DNA from: Rhizobiaceae bacterium
Lineage (GTDB): Bacteria; Pseudomonadota; Alphaproteobacteria; Rhizobiales; Rhizobiaceae
NCBI GenBank assembly: GCA_025698895.1
Contig: JAILWO010000002.1
Coordinates: 868,001-932,000 of the forward strand
Reading direction: 5' to 3'
Length of the DNA stretch: 64,000 nucleotides
Of the stretch, positions 7,997 through 16,616 are shown piece after piece. A program made the position numbers and the translations under genes. Positions within the stretch are counted from its first letter, which is position 1. Each line of letters begins with the position of its first letter. The notes beneath the pieces are model-generated. The model saw only the letters and a list, made by a program, of their open reading frames with translations. It was not told the DNA's origin and made no database searches.

Positions 7997-9184
7997 GCGG
8001 AACGGCCCATGCTCCGCCAGCATCTCGCCGACGCGTCCCACCTCGCGCCGCTCGCGCATCAGATAGTCGTCGACGGCACGGCGGAAGCCCGGATCGGGCA
8101 GGAAATGGGCCGAGCGCGTGACGACCGGCCGGTAGCCACGCGCCAGCTTGTGCTCGCCTTGGGCGCCGGCCTCCACTCGCACCAACCCCTTCTCGATCGC
8201 GAAGTCGATCGCCTGATGGTAGCAGACCTCGAAATGCAGGAAGGGGTGGTCCTCGATGCAGCCCCAGTTGCGGCCGTAGAGCGCGTCCGAGCCGATGAAG
8301 TTGATGGCGCCGGCGATGTTGCGGCCGCCGCGCCTGGCCATGACGATCAGGACGTCGTCGGCCATGCGCTCGCCGATCATGGAAAAGAAGTCTCGGTTGA
8401 GATAGGGCCGGCCCCATTTGCGGCCGCCTGTATCCATGTAGAAGGCGAAGAAATCGTCCCAGACAGCTTCTGTCAGGTCGCGGCCGGTCAGCCAGTCGAT
8501 CTCGATGCCGTCGCGGCGCGCGGCTTCGCGCTCCTTGCGCAGCGTCTTGCGCTTGCGCGAGGACAGCCGGTCAAGGAAATCGGCATAGTCGCGATAGCCC
8601 TCGTTGAAGAAATGGAACTGCTGGTCGTGGCGCTCGAGGAAGCCGGCGTCGCGCAAGGCATCCATATCCGCCTCGCCGGCGAAGGTGACATGCGCGGACG
8701 AGACGCCAAGCCGTGTCGCGAGCGCCTTCAGTCCGCCGGCGAGCGCGGCGCGCACCGTGTCCGGATCGGCGCCCCGGCGCACCAGCAGGCGCGGGCCGGT
8801 GGCCGGGGTGAAGGGCACCGAGACCTGCAGCTTCGGATAGTAGCGCCCGCCGGCGCGCTCATAGGCGTCGGCCCAGCCGTAGTCGAAGACATATTCGCCC
8901 TGGCTGTGCGATTTGAGATAGCAGGGCACCGCGCCCAGAAGCGATCCGTCGGGCGCCTCCAGCCGAAGATGCTGGCCCTGCCAGCCGGTCTCGCGCACGG
9001 CGCAGCCGGACTCCTCCAGCACCGACAGGAAGTCGTGCGAAACGAAGGGGTTGTAGGGGCAGGCGGATTCGGTTCGCGAAGCGCCGTCCAGACCCGACCA
9101 TTCCGCACGCGTGAAGGCCGCGAACCCTGTCGCGACCCTGATGAGGAATTCGCCGGGCGCGTCGGCCTGACTGGTGATGCTCAT
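7985..9184 (-). CDS. GNAT-fold acyltransferase, COG3146/DUF482 family
   Basis: A 399-residue protein of the COG3146 (DUF482) group, which has a FemAB/GNAT-like fold. It has the family-type N-terminal NPFVSHDFLSVLEESG, a middle FDYGWADAYERAGGRYYPKLQ, and the C-terminal SRKRKTLRKEREAARRDGI and HFEVCYHQAIDFAIEKGL segments. The biochemical function of this group is not established. The last residues (RRGE) and TAG stop fall inside a hairpin repeat, so the original C-terminus may have been replaced. Its 5' end is 47 bases from the gdpD gene upstream on the same strand, so the two are probably co-transcribed. Confidence 0.87.
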   Translation of the reverse strand: MSITSQADAPGEFLIRVATGFAAFTRAEWSGLDGASRTESACPYNPFVSHDFLSVLEESGCAVRETGWQGQHLRLEAPDGSLLGAVPCYLKSHSQGEYVFDYGWADAYERAGGRYYPKLQVSVPFTPATGPRLLVRRGADPDTVRAALAGGLKALATRLGVSSAHVTFAGEADMDALRDAGFLERHDQQFHFFNEGYRDYADFLDRLSSRKRKTLRKEREAARRDGIEIDWLTGRDLTEAVWDDFFAFYMDTGGRKWGRPYLNRDFFSMIGERMADDVLIVMARRGGRNIAGAINFIGSDALYGRNWGCIEDHPFLHFEVCYHQAIDFAIEKGLVRVEAGAQGEHKLARGYRPVVTRSAHFLPDPGFRRAVDDYLMRERREVGRVGEMLAEHGPFRRGE

Positions 9185-9231
9185 GCCCTATCAGATACGC
9201 GTATCGCGCCGTTCGCCAAGGGCGCGGGCGA

Positions 9232-9981
9232 TCATTTTTGTGCAATGCGGAAATGGGCAGGGTCGGGCTCGAACCCCTCGAAGGTCATCTGGTCGGCGCG
9301 GGCGAAGGTCTTTTCGATGCCGGCCTGGTCGCGCACGGTCCAGGTGATGACGGGCAGGCCGAGCCGTTCGCGCAGGAAGGCCACGAAGGCGTTGTCGAGT
9401 TGGTCGACGCCATAGGACGTGAACGAGATGCCGTTGGCGAGCATGGAGAAATGCGCCTCGATCTCGTGCGGCTTGAGCCCCCAGGCCGTCAGCCCCGCCG
9501 GAATACCCTTGGCCGCGACCGGAAACTGGCGCACCAGCCAGTGGTCGAAGGACATGATGGCGGCCTTTCCACCGTAGCGCCGCAACAGATCGGCCACCTT
9601 GCCGACAAGGCCCTCGTCATGGCCGGGAATGCCCTTGAGCTCGACGACCAGCGGAACGCGGCCGGCGACGACCTCCAGCATGCGCGTCAGCGTCGGCACC
9701 TGCTGGTCGGTGCCGCCGACGGCGAGCGCGGTCATCTCGGCCGCACGCTTCTGCCACACCAAGCCTTCGCGGCCGGTAAGGCGCTTCAGATCGTGGTCGT
9801 GGAAGACGACGACCTCGCCGTCGGCGGTGAGGTGGACGTCGCATTCGATCGCATAACCGCGCTCCACCGCTGCGTCGAACGCCGACAGCGTGTTCTCCCA
9901 GCGCGCCTTGTTGAGGTCGTGATAGCCGCGATGGGCGATGGGGCGCTCGGCGATCCAGGCAATGTCGGGTGTCATGCTCAT
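9232..9981 (-). CDS. Glycerophosphodiester phosphodiesterase family protein
   Basis: A 249-residue GDPD. The catalytic and metal residues are visible: AHRG (His17-Arg18), ENTLSAF (Glu29), ECDVHL (Glu46 and Asp48) and VFHDHDL (His61). VVELKG follows later. It has no signal peptide, so it is probably cytoplasmic, hydrolysing glycerophosphodiesters to glycerol-3-phosphate and an alcohol. The start codon shares one base with the ridA stop (TGATG), showing translational coupling. A second in-frame ATG at 9975 is possible. Confidence 0.92.
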   Translation of the reverse strand: MSMTPDIAWIAERPIAHRGYHDLNKARWENTLSAFDAAVERGYAIECDVHLTADGEVVVFHDHDLKRLTGREGLVWQKRAAEMTALAVGGTDQQVPTLTRMLEVVAGRVPLVVELKGIPGHDEGLVGKVADLLRRYGGKAAIMSFDHWLVRQFPVAAKGIPAGLTAWGLKPHEIEAHFSMLANGISFTSYGVDQLDNAFVAFLRERLGLPVITWTVRDQAGIEKTFARADQMTFEGFEPDPAHFRIAQK

Positions 9982-10451
9982 CAGTTGCGCGAAAGCTCGA
10001 TCACGGCCTCGACCTCGACCGGCGCGTTCATGGGCAGGGCGGCCATGCCGACGGCCGACCTTGCATGGCCGCCTATGTCGCCGAGCGCGGCGGCGATGAA
10101 GTCCGACGCGCCGTTGGCGACCAGATGCTGTTCGGTGAAATCCGGCGTCGAGGCGACGAAGACGGTGAGCTTGACGACGCGCTTGATGCGCGCCAGGTCG
10201 CCGAGCGCGACGCGCGCCTGGGCGAGCACGTTGACGGCGCACCATTTGGCGGCGAGCTTGCCGGCCTCCGTGCCGAGCTCGCGGCCGAGCAGGCCCATCG
10301 CCATCAGCCTGCCGTCCTTGATGGGCAACTGGCCGGACGTGAAAAGCAGGTTTCCGCTGATGACGAAGGGCACGTAATTGGCCGCCGGCGCTGCCGGTTC
10401 GGGCAGGGTGACGCCCAGTTCCAGAAGCCGCTTCTCGATGGTGTCGCTCAT
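9981..10451 (-). CDS. RidA (YjgF/YER057c/UK114) family enamine/imine deaminase
   Basis: A 156-residue RidA-family protein, somewhat longer than the classical 130 residues. It shows LLFTSGQLP, the middle ARVALGDLARIKRVVKLTVF, and HARSAVGMAALP, where the Arg matches the catalytic Arg that binds the substrate carboxylate. The family hydrolyses reactive enamine/imine intermediates. GGGAG precedes the ATG at 10451. First gene of the ridA-gdpD-GNAT unit. Confidence 0.92.
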   Translation of the reverse strand: MSDTIEKRLLELGVTLPEPAAPAANYVPFVISGNLLFTSGQLPIKDGRLMAMGLLGRELGTEAGKLAAKWCAVNVLAQARVALGDLARIKRVVKLTVFVASTPDFTEQHLVANGASDFIAAALGDIGGHARSAVGMAALPMNAPVEVEAVIELSRN

Positions 10452-10595
10452 TGCCGTCTCCCTTCCGATGGCTCCCGCGCCGGGCGCACCCTGCAAAATT
10501 TGCCTCGCTTCCGCCACGACTTTCTTGCAAGGATCGCCGCGGATTCCCATGGCCGCGGACCGCGGCCGCTTCGCCCCGACAGGAGACAGGTCCAC

Positions 10596-11420
10596 ATGCG
10601 CATGCCGCGCCCGACAGCCGCCCTGCTTGCCGCCGCCATGCTCGCCGCGCCCGTGCCGGCGCTCGCCGCGGGCACGATGCTGGCGCCGCATCGCGCCGTC
10701 TACGATCTCGACCTCGACCGGTCCTCCGACCGCTCCGGCATCACCGGCATTTCGGGGCGCATGGTCTACGAGTTCGACGGGTCGGAATGCGACGGCTATA
10801 CTGTGACGTTCCGCTTCGTGACCCGCATCGACACCGACGAGCAGTCACGCGTCACCGACCAGCAGACCACCACCTACGAGGACGGCAAGGGCAAGAGCTT
10901 CGACTTCGTCACCAAGTCCTTCGTCGACCAGACGCTCGACAAGGAGGTGAGGGGGCGGGCGGAGCTGGACGACGGCACCACGCGGGTGAGGCTGGAGAAG
11001 CCGGCCGCCGAGACGCTGGAGCTCGACGCCACGCAGTTTCCGACCCAGCACCTGACGGAGCTGATCGAAAAGGCGCAAGCGGGCGAGACCTTCTACGAGA
11101 CGACGCTGTTCGACGGCTCGGAGGACGCCAACGAGGTCATGCTGACGACCGTCATCATCGGCCGCGAGGACAGGACCGACAAGGCCGATCCCGAATTCGG
11201 CGCGGTGGCGAAGGAGGAGCCGTTCTGGCCGGTGTCGATCGCCTATTTCGACGGGCCCGACGACGACCAGGCCGGCGAGGAGACACCCGTCTACCACATC
11301 TCCTTCAAGCTGCACGAGAACGGCGTGACCCGCGACCTGGTGATGGACTATGGCGACTTCGCCATGACCGGCCGGCTGGTGGACCTGGAGATGCTGCCCG
11401 CGCCCAAGGCGTGTGAGTGA
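10596..11420 (+). CDS. eipB: EipB family (DUF1849) periplasmic cell-envelope integrity protein
   Basis: A 274-residue secreted protein. The signal peptide has a hydrophobic core around AALLAAAMLAAPVPALA with cleavage near AxA at residue 24. The mature part matches DUF1849/EipB: HRAVYDLDLDRS at its start, and two widely spaced cysteines, Cys65 (SECDGY) and Cys273 (KACE). In Brucella EipB such a pair forms a disulfide closing a beta-spiral. EipB supports envelope integrity in Brucella. AGGAGA lies nine bases before the ATG. Confidence 0.88.
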   Translation: MRMPRPTAALLAAAMLAAPVPALAAGTMLAPHRAVYDLDLDRSSDRSGITGISGRMVYEFDGSECDGYTVTFRFVTRIDTDEQSRVTDQQTTTYEDGKGKSFDFVTKSFVDQTLDKEVRGRAELDDGTTRVRLEKPAAETLELDATQFPTQHLTELIEKAQAGETFYETTLFDGSEDANEVMLTTVIIGREDRTDKADPEFGAVAKEEPFWPVSIAYFDGPDDDQAGEETPVYHISFKLHENGVTRDLVMDYGDFAMTGRLVDLEMLPAPKACE

Positions 11421-11427
11421 GGGGCGT

Positions 11428-11478
11428 CCCTTCTTCCCCACTAGGGAGAAGGTGCCCCCGAAGGGCGGATGAAGGAGG
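11428..11478. repeat. Rhizobial-type palindromic intergenic repeat, copy 1
   Basis: Contains the hairpin CTTCTTCCC/GGGAGAAG followed by a second short palindrome (CCCGAAGGG) and GGATGAAGGAGG. The same arrangement recurs at 15562-15612 inside uvrD. It sits eight bases after eipB. The rest of the gap to brnT (11479-11656) shows nothing I recognise. Confidence 0.7.
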
Positions 11479-11656
11479 TTTGTTGGACCGGCGCCCTGCT
11501 GGGTTTCCGGATTGTGCCCGCGTCGTTGCCGCCCGTTCGCCAGCACACCCAATTCGTTCCGGCACTGCCGGCCGATCTGCCACCCTGGCAGGTCCCGCTG
11601 CTTTGCAGCGTCCCGGCGTTCGCCGGCCTTTCATCGTGCGGGCATCTTTTCCGTCC

Positions 11657-11703
11657 AGACAAAAAATCTTGACGCTCTTGCATTTATTGGGTAGACAAAA
11701 AAT
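11657..11703 (+). promoter_or_regulatory. Probable promoter/operator of brnTA
   Basis: An identical 11-mer, AGACAAAAAAT, occurs at 11657-11667 and 11693-11703. TTGACG (11669-11674) and TAGACA (11692-11697), 17 bases apart, form a plausible sigma-70 promoter, with the 11-mers flanking the -35 box and overlapping the -10 box. BrnA antitoxins are known to autorepress their operon, so the direct repeat is a candidate operator (inferred). Confidence 0.5.
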
Positions 11704-11720
11704 ATCATAAGGCGGCGACC

Positions 11721-11996
11721 GTGAGATTCGTCTGGGACGACGACAAACGGAAATCGAACCTCGAAAAGCACGGCGTCGACTTCGCTGATGCGCACGCGTT
11801 CGAGTGGGCCACGGCGCTTGTGGTTGACGACGATCGCGAAGATTACGGTGAAGCCCGCCAGGTGGCCACTGGATTCGTTGGCGAGCGCATATACGTGATG
11901 GTGTTTACCGACCGCGACAGCCAGCGTCGCGTCATCTCTTTCCGCAAAGCGAACAAGAGAGAGATCAGGAGCTATGTCGAAAGTATCCAGAGCTGA
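11721..11996 (+). CDS. brnT: BrnT family type II toxin (RelE-like ribonuclease)
   Basis: A 91-residue BrnT toxin. It has the family signature WDDDKRKSNLEKHGVDFADA at the N-terminus, followed by GERIYVMVFTDR and the C-terminal RRVISFRKANKREIRSYVE. BrnT toxins are RelE-fold endoribonucleases that arrest translation. A GTG start with AAGGCGG upstream is used. It overlaps brnA by 23 bases, the usual brnT-brnA order. Confidence 0.92.
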   Translation: MRFVWDDDKRKSNLEKHGVDFADAHAFEWATALVVDDDREDYGEARQVATGFVGERIYVMVFTDRDSQRRVISFRKANKREIRSYVESIQS

Positions 11997-12300
11997 GTTC
12001 GACCGTGCCGCACGCGAGGATCTGAGGCGCCGCGCGTTGAAGGCGCTCGATAAAGTGTCAGACGCGGAAGACCGGGAAATCACCAACGCTGCCGAGGCCG
12101 ATCCGGACGCGCGCCCGGTCGATGAACTGATGCGACGCAAGCGGGGGCGTCCGCCACTGCCGGAGACGAAGGAAAAGGTCTCGCTGCGGCTCGACAGGGA
12201 TGTGCTCGAACGCTTCAGGGCGGAAGGGGCAGGCTGGCAGACTCGCATCAATGATGCGCTGCGCGAGGCGGCCGGGATGGGCGGAAAGGCGGGAAGGTGA
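11974..12300 (+). CDS. brnA: BrnA family antitoxin
   Basis: A 108-residue BrnA antitoxin. The N-terminal helical half neutralises the toxin. The C-terminal ribbon-helix-helix part shows PETKEKVSLRLDRDVLERFR and GWQTRINDALREA, typical of BrnA/DUF4415 proteins. It is expected to bind BrnT and repress the promoter at 11657-11703. Confidence 0.92.
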   Translation: MSKVSRAEFDRAAREDLRRRALKALDKVSDAEDREITNAAEADPDARPVDELMRRKRGRPPLPETKEKVSLRLDRDVLERFRAEGAGWQTRINDALREAAGMGGKAGR

Positions 12301-12329
12301 TTTCGTTCATGCCCCTCTCTTGCGATTTC

Positions 12330-12420
12330 TAGCACTTAGCCTCGCGAAGATCGCCTTCGGCGAGCTCGGCCAAGACGCTGAAATCGCTTCCTCCCCCGCC
12401 AAGGGGAGATAGGGGCGCCC
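12330..12420. repeat. Degenerate palindromic repeat fragment
   Basis: CTCCCCCGCCAAGGGGAG forms a short hairpin in a sequence block of the kind scattered between rhizobial genes. It fills much of the 197-base gap between brnA and the orphan nuclease gene. No gene is visible in this gap. Confidence 0.4.
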
Positions 12421-12497
12421 AGATTGGCAGGAAAGATTGCAGCGGCGGTGCAACTGTAGGTACGTTTGACCTCGCAAAATTGTCGTGAGTCGAAAAC

Positions 12498-13688
12498 ATG
12501 CCGCTGTTGGCACTTTGGGAAAGCAATCCGAGCGCGATAGGCGAGTTTACGATCGAGCAGGTCGTATCGACAGCCGGCGACGGAAATTTAAGGGACGGGT
12601 CTCTGTGCTCTAGAGAACTACAAACATTTCTGTCTCAGGTGCGGTCGGAGAAGCTTTCGGAGTATGTGACTCATTGCCTTGGTGCAAAATTCGACAAAGG
12701 CGGAATGGTTCTCCAAGACCTTGTGAACGAGCTAGGGCGACGCCTTGATTACGATGTCAGTAATGGGCGCTACCAAGGTGCTGCGGGCCATATCGGGCAT
12801 GATGGTCTTTGGAAGTCGCCCGAAGGCCATACGATCCTTGTGGAAGTGAAAACAACCGACGCCTATCGAATCTCCCTCGACACCATCGCGGGATATCGCA
12901 CGAAACTCGCGAGTAACGGATTGGATCTCGACGGCTCGTCAATTCTAATTGTGGTCGGCAGGCAAGATACTGGGGAACTGGAAGCTCAGATTCGCGGCTC
13001 AAAGCATGCTTGGGATATCAGATTAATAAGCGCGGAAGCACTGACCAAGCTCGTCGCAATCAAGGAGAATTCGGACGAACCCGAAACCGGAACGAAAATC
13101 CGAAGCGTTCTCGCTCCTGTTGAATACACGAGGTTGGATAAGCTTGCAGACCTGATGTTCGCCGCCGCCACCGACGTTGAGCCAGAATTCTCTGCCAGCG
13201 CTACTGAAAAAGCGGATAGCTCGACGGAAATTGCTTCGTCTATCGTTCACGAGATGACTGATGCGCGACTGCTCCAAGCCAAGCGAGAGCTAATCATAGC
13301 CGCGATGGGAGCAAAGCTAGAAACTAAATTTGTTCGGAAAAGTCGTGCACTGTACCAGAGCGCTGATCACACGAAACGAGTCGCATGCACAATCTCCAAA
13401 CGGTATGAGACTGCAGCCACTTATTGGTACGCCTACCACCCAAAGTGGGACGCCTTTTTAAGTGAAGGCGCGGAGAGTTTATTTGTGCTTGGGTGTATGG
13501 ATATTGACAAAGCATTTTCTCTACCACGAGAGCTAATCTATTCTCTGCTGCCCAGCCTTCATCTCTCTGAAAATGAAAAAAGTCGCTATTGGCACATCCA
13601 TATTTCGGAGCGTGACGCTGGTCAGTACGAACTGGTCATCCCTCGCAAGCGGAATCTTGAGCTCAAGACATACGAAATAGCATTGTAG
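12498..13688 (+). CDS. Orphan protein with PD-(D/E)XK-like nuclease motif
   Basis: A 396-residue protein of no family I can name. Residues about 95-135 look like a PD-(D/E)XK restriction-endonuclease core: GHDGLW with Asp102, then TILVEVKTTDAYRISL with Glu116 and Lys118. WDIRLISAEALTKL (about 172-185) resembles the closing strand/helix of that fold. The C-terminal 150 residues (cysteine-poor, aromatic-rich, e.g. TYWYAYHPKWDAF) may bind a target. The DNA is visibly richer in A/T than its neighbours and uses rare TTA, ATA and AGA codons, pointing to horizontal transfer. It sits just after a toxin-antitoxin pair and its stop codon abuts the uvrD stop. The start codon has a weak ribosome site. 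Confidence 0.65.
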   Translation: MPLLALWESNPSAIGEFTIEQVVSTAGDGNLRDGSLCSRELQTFLSQVRSEKLSEYVTHCLGAKFDKGGMVLQDLVNELGRRLDYDVSNGRYQGAAGHIGHDGLWKSPEGHTILVEVKTTDAYRISLDTIAGYRTKLASNGLDLDGSSILIVVGRQDTGELEAQIRGSKHAWDIRLISAEALTKLVAIKENSDEPETGTKIRSVLAPVEYTRLDKLADLMFAAATDVEPEFSASATEKADSSTEIASSIVHEMTDARLLQAKRELIIAAMGAKLETKFVRKSRALYQSADHTKRVACTISKRYETAATYWYAYHPKWDAFLSEGAESLFVLGCMDIDKAFSLPRELIYSLLPSLHLSENEKSRYWHIHISERDAGQYELVIPRKRNLELKTYEIAL

Positions 13689-16454
13689 TCACACCCCCTG
13701 CACAAACCCGTCCAGCACCCGTTTCTGCCCGGCCTTGTCGAAGTCGATGGTGAGCTTGTTGCCGTCGATCGCCGCCACGTTGCCATTGCCGAATTTCTGG
13801 TGGAAGACCCGGTCGCCGACCTTGAAGGCCGAGGGGCTGTCGGAGACGGATTTGGCGACAAGCTCGCCCTCGATGACGCGGCCCTTGACCGAGCCGCGCC
13901 CGGCGCCGTAGCCTGAATCGACCTCGCCATAGCCGATCCGCTCGACCGCGTGGCCCGAGCGCGAGCCCCAGTTGCGGTCGGTCGCCTCGGTGCGGTTGGC
14001 CTGGGCGCGCGCCCAGCCTGGCGTGGAATAGGTGCCGGAGAAAGCCCGCGCGTCGTCGAAGCGCGAGGCGCCATAGGGGTTGGGCCGGCCCGCCTGCCGG
14101 TCGCCGAAACCGCCGCCGCGCCCGTAGCCGCCATAGCCGCCGAAGGCGGTGCCGGCCTCGACCACCTCGACATGGGCCTCGGGCAGCTCGTCGATGAAGC
14201 GTGACGGGATGGTCGACTGCCACAGGCCGTGGATGCGCCGGTTGGACACGAACCAGATATGCAGGTTCTCCTTGGCGCGGGTGAGGCCGACATAGGCCAG
14301 CCGCCGCTCCTCCTCCAGGCCGGAGCGGCCGCCCTCGTCGAGCGCGCGCTGATGCGGGAACAGGCCTTCCTCCCAGCCGGGTAGGAAGACCGTGCCGAAT
14401 TCAAGCCCCTTGGCCGAATGCAGCGTCATGATGGAGACGGCGTCGCTCTCGTCGTTCTGCTCGGCGTCCATGACCAGCGCCACATGCTCCAGGAAGGAGC
14501 GCAGCGACTCGTAGTCCTCCATCGAGCGGATCAGTTCCTTGAGGTTCTCCAGCCGGCCGGGCGCCTCGGCCGAGCGGTCGGCCTTCCACATTTCGGTGTA
14601 GCCGCTCTCTTCAAGGATCTGCTCGGCGAGCTCGGTGTGCGGCAGGGTCTCCAGCGCCTTCTGCCAGCGTTCGAAATTGGCCGCCAGCTCGCGCAGCGCT
14701 GCGCGCGGCTTGGGCTTCATCTCGTCGGATTCGGCAAGCCGCCCGGCCGCCTCCAGCATCGGCACGCCAAGCGCGCGGGCCGTGTCGTGGATCTGGCGCA
14801 CGGCCGCCTCGCCAAGCCCGCGCTTGGGCACGTTGACGATGCGCTCGAAGGCGAGGTCGTCGGCCGGCTGGGCGACGACCCGGAAGAAGGCCAGCGCGTC
14901 GCGGATTTCCAGCCGCTCGTAGAAGCGCGGGCCGCCGATGACGCGGTAATTGAGCCCGAGCGTGACGAAGCGGTCCTCGAACTCGCGCATCTGGAAGGAG
15001 GCTCGGACTAGGATGGCCATGTCGTTGAGGCGTTGGCCGGCGCGCTGGGCGGCCTCGATCTCCTCGCCGACGGCGCGCGCTTCCTCCTCCGAATCCCAGG
15101 CGGCGTGGACCCGGACCTTGGCGTCGTCGGGCGAGGGGGCCTCGGTGAACAGCGTCTTGCCGAGCCGGCCTTCATTGTGGGCGATCAGATGCGAGGCCGC
15201 GCCGAGGATATGGGCGGTGGAGCGGTAGTTGCGCTCCAGGCGGATGACGGTGGCGCCCGGAAAATCCTTGTCGAAGCGCAGTATGTTGTCGACCTCGGCG
15301 CCGCGCCAGCCATAGATCGACTGGTCGTCGTCGCCCACGCAGCAGATGTTGATTTGCTGCTTTTCGTTTTCGCTCACGCTGTCGCCGCTTCGCGGCTCGC
15401 TCCGCGGGGGCGCGCCATCAGGCGCGACGGCCGGTCGGCCTTGCGGACCTGTGGTCCGTGTTTCGCTCACGGGCGAGCGGGGTGCCTCACCCGTCTCGGT
15501 GCCACGCACCGATCCACCCTCTTTCACAAAGAGAGAGGGGACGCCGCCCTCGCCGCCGTGCCCTTCCTTCTCCCCTTGTGGGAGAAGGTGGCCCGAAGGG
15601 CCGGATGAGGGGTTCTTCGCCTGCGGCCGCTGCGCGATGAGCCTCAGCCACATGTATTGCGCGGTGTTGGTGTCCTGGTACTCGTCGACGAGGATGTAGC
15701 GGAAGCGGCGGTGATATTCGGCGAGCACGTCATGATGCTCGCGGAAGATGCGGATCGGGTGGCACAGAAGATCGCCGAAATCGCAGGCGTTGAGGGTTCT
15801 AAGCCGCTCCTGATAGGCGGCGTAAAGTTCGCGGCCCTTGCCGTTGGCGAAGGCGCGGGCATCGCCCTCGGGAATGTCCTTCGGGCCAAGGCCCTTGTTC
15901 TTCCAGCCGTCGATCATCTGGGCGAAGGTGCGCGCCGGCCAGCGCTTGTCGTCCAGCCCCTCGGCCTGGATCAACTGCTTGATGAGGCGGATCTGGTCAT
16001 CGGTGTCGAGGATGGTGAAGCCGGATTTCAGCCCGGCGAGCTCGGCATGGCGGCGCAGGATCTTCACCCCGATCGAATGGAAGGTGCCGAGCCACGGCAT
16101 GCCCTCCACGGCCGCGCCGACGAGCACGCCGATGCGCTCCTTCATCTCGCGCGCGGCCTTGTTGGTGAAGGTGACGGCGAGGATCTGCGAGGGATAGGCG
16201 CGGCCGGTGGCCAGGATGTGGGCGATGCGGGTGGTGAGCACGCGCGTCTTGCCCGTGCCCGCGCCTGCAAGCACCAGAACCGGTCCCTCCGTGGTCTCGA
16301 CCGCGAGGCGCTGCTCGCGATTGAGCCCGGCCAGATAGGATGGCGCGCCGCCCTGGCGCGCGGCCATGGCGCGCGCGGCGATGCCGCCGGAGGGCGCGGG
16401 CGCGCCGCCGGATGAAGCCGCGAAGCGCGGCGCGTCGTCGGGGAAGTCCACCAT
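13689..16454 (-). CDS. uvrD: UvrD/PcrA/Rep family ATP-dependent 3'-5' DNA helicase with repeat-derived insertion
   Basis: A 921-residue superfamily 1A helicase used in repair and replication. Walker A AGAGTGKT is near residues 63-70, motif II VDEYQDTN is near 258-265, and motif III/Q GDDDQSIYGWRGAEV is near 375. Later come the motif IV-VI region (GLEFGTVFLPGWEEGLFPH) and a C-terminal extension with a KVGDRVFHQKFGNG tudor-like element that can bind RNA polymerase in PcrA. Between motifs II and III about 84 residues (281-364) are encoded by repeat DNA and have no helicase character. The reading frame is intact, so the protein could still work. Confidence 0.93.
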   Translation of the reverse strand: MVDFPDDAPRFAASSGGAPAPSGGIAARAMAARQGGAPSYLAGLNREQRLAVETTEGPVLVLAGAGTGKTRVLTTRIAHILATGRAYPSQILAVTFTNKAAREMKERIGVLVGAAVEGMPWLGTFHSIGVKILRRHAELAGLKSGFTILDTDDQIRLIKQLIQAEGLDDKRWPARTFAQMIDGWKNKGLGPKDIPEGDARAFANGKGRELYAAYQERLRTLNACDFGDLLCHPIRIFREHHDVLAEYHRRFRYILVDEYQDTNTAQYMWLRLIAQRPQAKNPSSGPSGHLLPQGEKEGHGGEGGVPSLFVKEGGSVRGTETGEAPRSPVSETRTTGPQGRPAVAPDGAPPRSEPRSGDSVSENEKQQINICCVGDDDQSIYGWRGAEVDNILRFDKDFPGATVIRLERNYRSTAHILGAASHLIAHNEGRLGKTLFTEAPSPDDAKVRVHAAWDSEEEARAVGEEIEAAQRAGQRLNDMAILVRASFQMREFEDRFVTLGLNYRVIGGPRFYERLEIRDALAFFRVVAQPADDLAFERIVNVPKRGLGEAAVRQIHDTARALGVPMLEAAGRLAESDEMKPKPRAALRELAANFERWQKALETLPHTELAEQILEESGYTEMWKADRSAEAPGRLENLKELIRSMEDYESLRSFLEHVALVMDAEQNDESDAVSIMTLHSAKGLEFGTVFLPGWEEGLFPHQRALDEGGRSGLEEERRLAYVGLTRAKENLHIWFVSNRRIHGLWQSTIPSRFIDELPEAHVEVVEAGTAFGGYGGYGRGGGFGDRQAGRPNPYGASRFDDARAFSGTYSTPGWARAQANRTEATDRNWGSRSGHAVERIGYGEVDSGYGAGRGSVKGRVIEGELVAKSVSDSPSAFKVGDRVFHQKFGNGNVAAIDGNKLTIDFDKAGQKRVLDGFVQGV
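15360..15615. repeat. Composite palindromic repeat inserted in frame in uvrD
   Basis: About 250 bases made of several adjacent hairpins: CTTCTCCCC/GGAGAAG with CCCGAAGGG (15562-15612, related to 11428-11478), CCCTCTTT/AAAGAGAGAGGG (near 15519-15540), and CGGACC/GGTCCG (near 15447). Translated on the minus strand it gives a low-complexity Gly/Pro/Ser/Arg-rich segment without stop codons. Confidence 0.75.
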
Positions 16455-16616
16455 TTGTTCCGAATGTAGTGATTCGGCCCCGAAAGGCCAGACAAGCGGC
16501 GCGCGCGTGCCGCTTCACACTTCTTTACTTTGGCCCGCAATAACGGAAATGTCGTGGCGCCAGAGTGCGCTCATGGCGGCTGACCGGCCGCCGCGCGAGC
16601 ACGAAGGATGAACACG

